From the NCBI GenBank assembly GCA_018005585.1, contig JAGMZX010000030.1, positions 1 through 46,408 on the forward strand: a DNA stretch of 46,408 bases. The letters run 5' to 3'. Positions 40,945-46,408 of the stretch are shown one piece after another. The notes beneath the pieces were generated by a model. That model saw only the letters and a program-made list of their open reading frames with translations. It did no database searches and had not been told where the DNA came from. The DNA comes from Candidatus Hydrogenedentota bacterium (GTDB taxonomy: Bacteria; Hydrogenedentota; Hydrogenedentia; Hydrogenedentales; JAGMZX01). The position numbers and the translations under genes are program-made. The stretch's first letter is position 1. Every line of letters begins with the position of its first letter.

Positions 40945-42399
40945 ATGACGCATGACCACGAATGTTGCGGCGGAGGCATTTCGCGGCGGGGTTTTCTGCA
41001 GGCCATGAGCGTTTCTGCGGCGGGAGCCGCGGGGATACCGGGGCTGATCCCCGTCATGGCCGGGGGTCAGACAGCCGCAACCCGGGTAATACGGCCGGCC
41101 GTGGTGCGCGGCGCGTTCGTGTATCCCCCCACGAAGACCCTCGATGAAGCCGGGTATTACAGCTGGCCGGGCTCGAGTTTCGATGCGGAGGGCCGTCAGC
41201 GCGAATACGCGGCCCGCATCGACGCGATGCAGGCAAGACTCGGCATGACGATCACCATGGACGCCGCGCCGCTGGACACGGAAGAGGACGCCGCGCGCTT
41301 TATCGAGGACGTAAGGGCCGCGCCGCCGGACGGGCTGCTGTTGGTCCCGTTCAAGAAAGGTCACTGGGGCCGGGTGACGCGGATTATCGAGGAGACAAAG
41401 CTCCCCGCTGTGGTCCTGGCCACCTTGGGCGTGCTGCTCGTGGACCACGTCAATGAAGTGCGCGACGCCCCGGGCATCTACCTGATCAATTCCTTCGAGA
41501 ATCTGGACGCGGCCGAAAATGGTTTGCGCATGATTCGTGCCGCGCACCGTATGAAAGAAGCCCGCCTGTTGAACCTCGCGGGCGACATGGCGCGCGAGGA
41601 TATCGTGCCCGTGCTGGGCACAACCGTGCGCACGGCGCCGCTGCAGCGGTTTTACGATATCTATGAGCGGACGCAGATCGACGAGGCCGTGACCCAACTG
41701 GCGCGGGTCTATCGCGAAGGCGCAAAGGAAATCGTGGAGCCTGTCGAGGACGATATCACGCAGGCCGCGCGAGCCTATTTCGCGCTCAAGGCGCTGATCA
41801 CGGAGGAAGAGGCCAGTGCCGTCATGATGGACTGCCTGCCGGGGCTGAGCCGTCCGCACAAGCACGTGCCGCCCTGCATGGGCTTCATGTCTCTGCGCGA
41901 CGAAGGCATTCCGGCGGGGTGTCAGTCAGACCTCAACGCGACGCTGACGCTGATGCTGGTTCAGGAGCTGTTTGACCGTCCGGGGTTCCAGCAGAACGCG
42001 GGTATGGACACGGAGCGCAACCTGTATTTCGGCGCCCATTGCACAAGCCCTTCGAAAATGAACGGGCCAGGGACGGCGCCGGAGCCGTACATCCTGCGCA
42101 GCCACGCGGAAGCAGGGTGGGGCTGCGTGCCGCGAGTCCTGTTCACGCCGGGCCAGCCCGCCACGCTGGCCTTGTACAAGTCGTCGGAACAACCCGAGAT
42201 GATCGCTTACTCCGGGGAAATCGTGGAATGCCCGAGCATGCCGCCCGCGGGCGGATGCCGCACCAATCTGCTGATGAAAATCAAGGAAGTGGACGATGTC
42301 CGCGACGTGAAGGGCATGCACCAAGTTGTTTTCTACGGCGACCGCGCGCGCGACCTGCGGCAATTCTGTCGGCTTTATGGCATTCGAACGGTAGTGTGA
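40945..42399 (+). CDS. Tat-exported protein of the L-fucose/L-arabinose isomerase fold
   Basis: 484 aa from ATG 40945 (AAGGGA seven bases upstream). The N-terminus has HDHECCGGGISRRGFLQAM, a twin-arginine signal with a Cys/His-rich n-region. The body shows the layout of FucI/AraA-type isomerases: N-terminal alpha/beta domain (LLVPFKKGHWG, LATLGVLLVDHVNE, MIRAAHRMKEARLLNLAG), then ITEEEASAVMMDCLPG, PPCMGFMSLRDEGIPAGCQSDLNATLTLML and YFGAHCTSPSKM. In the isomerases the E/D and H of these positions bind the metal: here Asp in GCQSDLN and His in GAHC. Exported copies of this fold are uncommon, so an altered function (sugar binding or isomerisation outside the cytoplasm) is possible. It is followed 78 nt later by a Tat-exported Gfo/Idh/MocA enzyme. 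Confidence 0.82.
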   Translation: MTHDHECCGGGISRRGFLQAMSVSAAGAAGIPGLIPVMAGGQTAATRVIRPAVVRGAFVYPPTKTLDEAGYYSWPGSSFDAEGRQREYAARIDAMQARLGMTITMDAAPLDTEEDAARFIEDVRAAPPDGLLLVPFKKGHWGRVTRIIEETKLPAVVLATLGVLLVDHVNEVRDAPGIYLINSFENLDAAENGLRMIRAAHRMKEARLLNLAGDMAREDIVPVLGTTVRTAPLQRFYDIYERTQIDEAVTQLARVYREGAKEIVEPVEDDITQAARAYFALKALITEEEASAVMMDCLPGLSRPHKHVPPCMGFMSLRDEGIPAGCQSDLNATLTLMLVQELFDRPGFQQNAGMDTERNLYFGAHCTSPSKMNGPGTAPEPYILRSHAEAGWGCVPRVLFTPGQPATLALYKSSEQPEMIAYSGEIVECPSMPPAGGCRTNLLMKIKEVDDVRDVKGMHQVVFYGDRARDLRQFCRLYGIRTVV

Positions 42400-42477
42400 C
42401 GCGGCCGGTGACAAGAGGAAAAACCGGAACGTCCGCCGCGGCGCGAGCGGCGGCAAACACCTATGGAGGGTGGAGTA

Positions 42478-43770
42478 ATGAGTGGACTGTCACGCAGACG
42501 ATTCCTGGGCGCATCTGCCGCCGCGGTCGTCGCCGCGGGCGCCATGGCGCGCGGGACGGTGTTCGGGGCCAATGACCGCATCGGTGTATGCGTCGCGGGC
42601 GTGAACGGCCGCGGCACGGCGCACATCGGCGGATTCTCCGATTCGGACCGGTCGGAAGTCGTGGCACTGTGCGACCCCGACGAACAGGTGCTCGAACAGC
42701 GCGCGAAGGAACTGGAAAAGAGAACCGGCAAGGCGCCGAAGAAGTACGTGGATATCCGGGACGCGCTGGCGGATGAGTCCATTCACGTGCTCGGTATCGC
42801 CACGCCGAACCACTGGCACTCGCTCGCGACGGTATGGGCCTGCCAGGCCGGCAAGGACGTCTATGTGGAGAAGCCGCTCTCGCATGAAGTCTGGGAGGGC
42901 CGTCAAGTGGTCGCGGCGGCGAAGCAATACGGGCGGATTGTGCAGCACGGCACGCAACGCCGCTCGGAAAGCAACTGGGTCCGCGATATGGCGCTGCTCC
43001 AGTCCGGCGAGATTATTGGGCCGCTCTACATGGCCCGCGCCCTGTGCTACAAGCGCCGCGACGGCCTCACTGCGGCGGGGGACCAGGAACCGCCGGCGCA
43101 CCTGCACTGGCGCATCTGGCAGGGGCCCGCGACGGAGAAACCCTATAATCCCCTGTATGTGCACTACAACTGGCACTGGTTCTGGCACTACGGCAACGGC
43201 GACATCGGCAATCAAGGCGTGCATCAAATGGACGTCGCCGCGTGGGGCATGAACAAGGGGCTGCCCGTCAAGGTTCAAAGCGCGGGCGGGCGTTACACCT
43301 ACAAGGACCCGTGCGAAACGCCGAACACGCAGGTGGCGACGTTCACCTACTCCGACGGCACGATGACCGTCTTCGAGGTGCGCGGACGCTGGACAAACAG
43401 CGAGGAGGGCGTTGGCGTCGGAAACCTCTTCTATGCGGACCGGGGCTACTTCGTCGAGGGCAAGGGGTTCTTCAGTGAGAAAGGGGAAGCCATACCGGTC
43501 GACCCGGCGAAATATCCCGAACCGGAGTCCGCCGGGCCGTTCGAGAACTTCCTGCGCGCGGTGCGCGACCGCAATGACCAGCTTGTCCACGGCACGGCGC
43601 TCGAGGGGCACATCGCGTCCGCGCATTGCCATCTGGCCAATGTCGCCTACCGGCTCGGGCGCGCCATCGATTTCGACCCCGCGACGGAGACGTGTCCGCA
43701 CGACGAGGAAGCGAATGCGATGCTCAGGCGCGAGTATCATCCCGACTTCGCGGTTCCGCCGCTCGCGTGA
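42478..43770 (+). CDS. Tat-exported Gfo/Idh/MocA-family oxidoreductase
   Basis: 430 aa from ATG 42478; GGAGGG lies seven bases upstream and an ATG at 42463 overlaps that site, so the later start is preferred. Twin-arginine signal LSRRRFLGASAAAVVAAGA. Rossmann NAD(P) domain: IGVCVAGVNGRGTAHIGGF, an unusual loop with G-x-N-G-R-G, then VALCDPDE. The catalytic EKPL motif is VYVEKPLSHEVWEG and the C-terminal domain has YNWHWFWHYGNGDIGNQGVHQMDVA, with the His expected for catalysis. Members oxidise or epimerise sugars and are exported in many planctomycete-like bacteria, often with AKR, DUF1080 or sugar-isomerase partners, as here. Substrate unknown. Confidence 0.94.
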   Translation: MSGLSRRRFLGASAAAVVAAGAMARGTVFGANDRIGVCVAGVNGRGTAHIGGFSDSDRSEVVALCDPDEQVLEQRAKELEKRTGKAPKKYVDIRDALADESIHVLGIATPNHWHSLATVWACQAGKDVYVEKPLSHEVWEGRQVVAAAKQYGRIVQHGTQRRSESNWVRDMALLQSGEIIGPLYMARALCYKRRDGLTAAGDQEPPAHLHWRIWQGPATEKPYNPLYVHYNWHWFWHYGNGDIGNQGVHQMDVAAWGMNKGLPVKVQSAGGRYTYKDPCETPNTQVATFTYSDGTMTVFEVRGRWTNSEEGVGVGNLFYADRGYFVEGKGFFSEKGEAIPVDPAKYPEPESAGPFENFLRAVRDRNDQLVHGTALEGHIASAHCHLANVAYRLGRAIDFDPATETCPHDEEANAMLRREYHPDFAVPPLA

Positions 43771-43841
43771 CCGCGCGGTCCGGTTTATTGTACCCATAAG
43801 GGACTTAGGATTCCAGGCCCCTTTTATATTAGGAGTTAGAT

Positions 43842-45062
43842 ATGTTAGACAACGCGGTGCTTGACCGCTGCGCCGCCTTCTCGATGGACGGCATCCGCCA
43901 TGTGATCGAATCGTTCGGCCCGCGCGAGCCGGGCGGCGAGGGCGAAACGCGCGCCCAGGCGCATTTTGCCGGCCTGTTGAAGCCGTGGGCGGACGAAATC
44001 CGGACGGAGCCCTTCGCAGTGCGTCCGCCCGCGCTCATGGGCTTCATGCCCGTTGCGGGCGCGCTGTTTTTCGCCGCGATCCTGGCGTATTGGCTCTTCC
44101 CGGCGCTCGCGCTGCTGTTCACGGCGGGCGCGCTGCTGGTGGTTGTGCTGCAATTCGTGCTCTACCGCCAGTTCCTGGACCCGCTGTTCCCGGCGCGCGT
44201 CTCGCACAACGTCGTCGCAACGCGCCGCGCCGCGGGCGAGCGCAAACGCCGGATCATCGTGTCCGGACACGCCGACGCCGCCTATGAGTGGACTTTCAGC
44301 TACTACGGCGGCGTGGGCCTGTTGAAGCTCGCAATCGTGAGCATGCTGCTTGCCGGCGTCTTCAAGGTGGGGCTGGACGTGGCCTGCGTGTTGCTGAACG
44401 GTCCCTTGGCCGCGCCGCGGGGCATCTGGCGCGCGCTGGGATACGCGCAATGGGCGTGCGCGCCGTTCTTCGCCGGGATGTGCTTCTTCTCGAACTTCCG
44501 GCGCGTCGTTCCCGGCGCCAACGACAACCTGACGGGCGTGTTCGCCGCCGTGTCCGTCCTGAAGTACCTGCACGAGACGAACACACGCTTCGAGCATACG
44601 GAGGTGTCGTGCGTCATCACCGGCTCGGAAGAGGCGGGCCTGCGCGGCGCAAAAGCCTACGCGCGTGCGCACGGCGAGGAACTGCGCGGCGGCGAAAACG
44701 CCTTTCTCGCCCTTGAGACGTTTCGTGACCTGAAGCACATGGCCGTGTATCGGCGCGACATGAGCGGCGTGGTGCGCAATGATGCGCGCGTGTGCGCGCT
44801 GTTGCAGCGCGCGGGGCGCGAGTGCGGGCTGGACCTGCCGCTCGCGACGATCTACCTCGGTTCGTCGGACGCCGCGGCCGTGTCGCAGGCGGGCGTTCCC
44901 GCCGCCGCGCTCGCGGCCATGGACCCGGCGCCGCCCCGGTATTACCACACGCGCCTGGATGACGCGGACAACCTGGACCGCGAATGCATCGCGCAGGCCG
45001 TGCGCGTTTCCGTCGCCGCGGTCGAGCAGTTCGACCGCGAAGGACTGCAGCAGGCGCGGTGA
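43842..45062 (+). CDS. Membrane-embedded M28 family metallopeptidase
   Basis: 406 aa; ATG 43842 with AGGAG six bases upstream. The M28 catalytic set is recognisable: His143 (with Asp145) in VSGHADAAYEW, Asp228 in GANDNLTG, Glu263/Glu264 in TGSEEAGLRG, a Glu in LALETF and His in YYHTRLDD. Hydrophobic helices are inserted in the chain: about 66-108 before the catalytic domain and 156-185 and 200-217 between the His and the bridging Asp. This gives a polytopic peptidase that buries part of the catalytic domain. M28 enzymes remove N-terminal residues or act on related amides; the substrate is unknown. It ends 7 nt before a strong hairpin and the converging glycosidase-like gene. Confidence 0.9.
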   Translation: MLDNAVLDRCAAFSMDGIRHVIESFGPREPGGEGETRAQAHFAGLLKPWADEIRTEPFAVRPPALMGFMPVAGALFFAAILAYWLFPALALLFTAGALLVVVLQFVLYRQFLDPLFPARVSHNVVATRRAAGERKRRIIVSGHADAAYEWTFSYYGGVGLLKLAIVSMLLAGVFKVGLDVACVLLNGPLAAPRGIWRALGYAQWACAPFFAGMCFFSNFRRVVPGANDNLTGVFAAVSVLKYLHETNTRFEHTEVSCVITGSEEAGLRGAKAYARAHGEELRGGENAFLALETFRDLKHMAVYRRDMSGVVRNDARVCALLQRAGRECGLDLPLATIYLGSSDAAAVSQAGVPAAALAAMDPAPPRYYHTRLDDADNLDRECIAQAVRVSVAAVEQFDREGLQQAR

Positions 45063-45069
45063 CAGGCGG

Positions 45070-45100
45070 GGCCTTCCGCAATCACGGGGCCCGGAAGGCC
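45070..45100. terminator. Nine-base-pair hairpin between convergent genes
   Basis: GGCCTTCCG (45070-45078) pairs perfectly with CGGAAGGCC (45092-45100), 13-nt loop. It covers the stop codon of the minus-strand gene (45082-45084) and begins seven bases after the M28 stop. No T-run follows on either strand, so it is either a bidirectional GC-rich terminator or an mRNA 3'-end stabiliser. Confidence 0.45.
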
Positions 45101-46131
45101 GCGCGCAGCGCCTCGATATTCTTCGCGTCGCCGGTGGCCCCGGCGACGGGCAATGCCGTTTCCAGGCCGGGCTTGATGAATCCGTATAGGCCGGCATCCG
45201 CAAAACGCGGGTCCTGAAGGAAAGCCGCGGCGTCGTGTTTGCCGCCCCAGCCGCTCAGGCACTGGATCAGCCGGGTGTGCGCGCCCGCGGCCTGCCTTGC
45301 GGCTTCGAGCTTCGCCGCTTCCGGGGCTTCGTTCATGAGCCAGTCCACTTCCCGCAACAGCGTCGAGCCCGCGACCTGGGGATGTTCCAGGTCGTAGCAA
45401 CTCAGCCAGATAATGCAGTCCGGTTTTGCCGTCTTCGCGGCGGCGCGGATTGTCTTCCAGCAGCGGTCGAGGGCGCGGCGATTGAATTCGTTGACCCGGT
45501 CGGCGGTCATGGCCGCGTCTCCGGGGAATGGCTCGCCGAACAATTCCTGGTACATCCGCTTCTCGCAGTCGAGCCATGCGTATGGCTTGTCCGGGTAAAA
45601 GTGGGAACCGTTGAAAACCCAGTCGATCATGAATCCATCGATGCCCGTTGCTGTCAGGGCCTCGGGGATTACCCGCGACAGGTACTCGAGGTATTCCCGC
45701 GTGAATGGGATGGAGATCGCGCTCGGGATGCAGTGGCTTAGTTCAGGGTGCGTCTCGTCCCAGTGCGAGTTTGCGCCGATGCAGAAATAGCCCATGACCT
45801 TCATGCCCTCGGCATGGCCCAGTTCCGTCAGTTCCTTGAGGAAATCACCCTGCATGCCGGGCTGCACGGGCGCAACTTCGCTCCGGTACCACGCATAACC
45901 CGGGCAACTGACGCAGAAAGTCTGGATCGTGTTGACGCCGAGGTCGCGGTACCAGTCGAAATGTTCTTGCGGCGACGCCTGGGCGTACATGCCCGGCGTC
46001 GCGAAGCCGTCTGGCCCCCAGTTGAAATCGATGCAAAACGCCTTGATGCGCGGCTCGGCGGGCTTCACATCTTGTGCGGCGAGGGCGGCCGCATAACCAA
46101 CCGCCAACAGGGCGGACAACGCTGGTCTCAT
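45082..46131 (-). CDS. Secreted TIM-barrel glycosidase-like protein
   Basis: 349 aa from ATG 46131, which has AAGGAC six bases upstream; the open frame extends further but without a ribosome site. Signal peptide about 1-20 (ALSALLAVGYAAALAAQD). The body has barrel strands ending in short motifs: IKAFCIDFNWG, GVNTIQTFCVSC, MKVMGYFCIGANSHWDE, GIDGFMIDWVFNGSHF and IIWLSCYDLEHPQ. The Asp in GFMIDW at the end of strand 4 is where GH29-type fucosidases and related hypothetical glycosyl hydrolase families hold their nucleophile. Cysteines are frequent, unlike the neighbours. It probably acts on an extracellular glycan; exact family is not certain. Converges on the M28 peptidase gene. Confidence 0.8.
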   Translation of the reverse strand: MRPALSALLAVGYAAALAAQDVKPAEPRIKAFCIDFNWGPDGFATPGMYAQASPQEHFDWYRDLGVNTIQTFCVSCPGYAWYRSEVAPVQPGMQGDFLKELTELGHAEGMKVMGYFCIGANSHWDETHPELSHCIPSAISIPFTREYLEYLSRVIPEALTATGIDGFMIDWVFNGSHFYPDKPYAWLDCEKRMYQELFGEPFPGDAAMTADRVNEFNRRALDRCWKTIRAAAKTAKPDCIIWLSCYDLEHPQVAGSTLLREVDWLMNEAPEAAKLEAARQAAGAHTRLIQCLSGWGGKHDAAAFLQDPRFADAGLYGFIKPGLETALPVAGATGDAKNIEALRAAFRAP

Positions 46132-46202
46132 GGCAGGTCCTTTGCTTCTGGTTGCGGCGTGAGAATAGCGCGCGGCCCGCGACGGCGCAAGGGCCGCCGC
46201 GC

Positions 46203-46408
46203 TCAGGAACGCTCCTCTTGCGCGCCGTCTTGCTCGCGCGAGAGGACCAGGAAGGCGCAAGTCATCATGGCGAGGAAGACGGCGCCGGCCGGGTACGTCA
46301 ATCGCGGCATGGCCAGCGACGCGACAAGCTGCCCGGCCGTCGCGGCGACGAGGCCGCGCAGCAGGAACCGGCCGCGCGCGTCTTGTGTGCGGTCTATGGC
46401 TTGATACG
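46203..46408 (-). CDS. C-terminal end of a membrane protein (window edge cuts the 5' end)
   Basis: The last 67 codons of a gene that enters from the right, ending at TGA 46203-46205. The visible part has two hydrophobic stretches (FLLRGLVAATAGQLVASLAM and AGAVFLAMMTCAFLVLS) separated by PRLTYP, then a charged tail EQDGAQEERS. This reads as the last transmembrane helices and cytoplasmic tail of a polytopic inner-membrane protein, for instance an O-antigen ligase or transporter, but no family motif is visible. It lies 71 nt upstream of the glycosidase-like gene's start on the same strand. Coding status is supported by third-position GC bias and the intact frame. Confidence 0.65.
   Translation of the reverse strand, partial: YQAIDRTQDARGRFLLRGLVAATAGQLVASLAMPRLTYPAGAVFLAMMTCAFLVLSREQDGAQEERS

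Noticed and set aside
1-46408. CRISPR arrays, insertion sequences, prophage and plasmid replication genes
   Set aside because: No direct-repeat arrays, transposase or integrase motifs, or terminal inverted repeats were seen on either strand.

Overview
The window is a 46.4 kb stretch of a high-GC, densely coded bacterial chromosome. Several features together suggest a saccharolytic free-living bacterium of the Hydrogenedentota / Planctomycetota / Lentisphaerota type. They are a lone prepilin-like protein with an N-terminal methylation motif and a C-terminal H-x(n)-DG motif, DUF1080-type sugar-binding/hydrolase domains, Tat-exported Gfo/Idh/MocA and sugar-isomerase-like proteins, many secreted glycan-degrading enzymes, and a DNA-binding protein built as HTH then receiver. 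The phylum is inferred from gene content only. No rRNA, phage, insertion sequence or CRISPR array is visible.

Layout. (1) 1-7.5 kb: the 5' end of a secreted protein (minus), a large secreted GH32-like enzyme with LamG and DUF1080 modules, tRNA-Pro(GGG) (minus), miaB, a secreted lactonase-type beta-propeller (minus) and a Tat-exported aldo/keto reductase. (2) 7.8-12.9 kb: a minus-strand run of three secreted glycan-active proteins (beta-helix protein, heparinase-like alpha-toroid protein, BNR sialidase-like protein). (3) 13-15.6 kb: prepilin-like protein, ankyrin-repeat lipoprotein (minus) and a class I methyltransferase. (4) 15.7-26.4 kb: a plus-strand operon. It starts with a hybrid sensor kinase overlapped by two ABC exporter half-transporters that form a predicted heterodimer. 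An unknown 431-aa protein overlaps the second of these, followed by a two-domain rhodanese and an aldo/keto reductase. It converges on a small HTH-receiver regulator. (5) 27.3-35 kb: a tight minus-strand operon of GT2 glycosyltransferase, DegT-type sugar aminotransferase, a RadC-type JAMM domain fused to a DinG-type helicase, glucose-6-phosphate isomerase and a TPR-like membrane protein carrying a C10 tract. (6) 35.2-45.1 kb: a plus-strand run of HAD hydrolase, second GT2, polyprenyl diphosphate synthase, membrane-anchored GH42-like protein, Tat-exported FucI/AraA-like protein, Tat-exported Gfo/Idh/MocA oxidoreductase and a membrane M28 peptidase. (7) 45.1-46.4 kb, minus strand: a secreted TIM-barrel glycosidase-like protein and the 3' end of a membrane protein.

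How the genes fit together. Regions 1, 2 and 6-7 point to extracellular or periplasmic attack on complex, sulfated or substituted glycans, followed by oxidoreductive sugar processing. Regions 5 and 6 share envelope-glycan functions: two glycosyltransferases, a sugar aminotransferase and a prenyl-chain synthase. Region 4 looks like a signal-responsive export system.

Several likely start sites share an extended -10 element of the form TGN-TANNNT without a good -35. The most notable items for follow-up are the JAMM-DinG fusion, the kinase-ABC-ABC-unknown operon, the homopolymeric C10 tract, a LexA-like palindrome over the miaB promoter, and a promoter that appears to give a leaderless mRNA.
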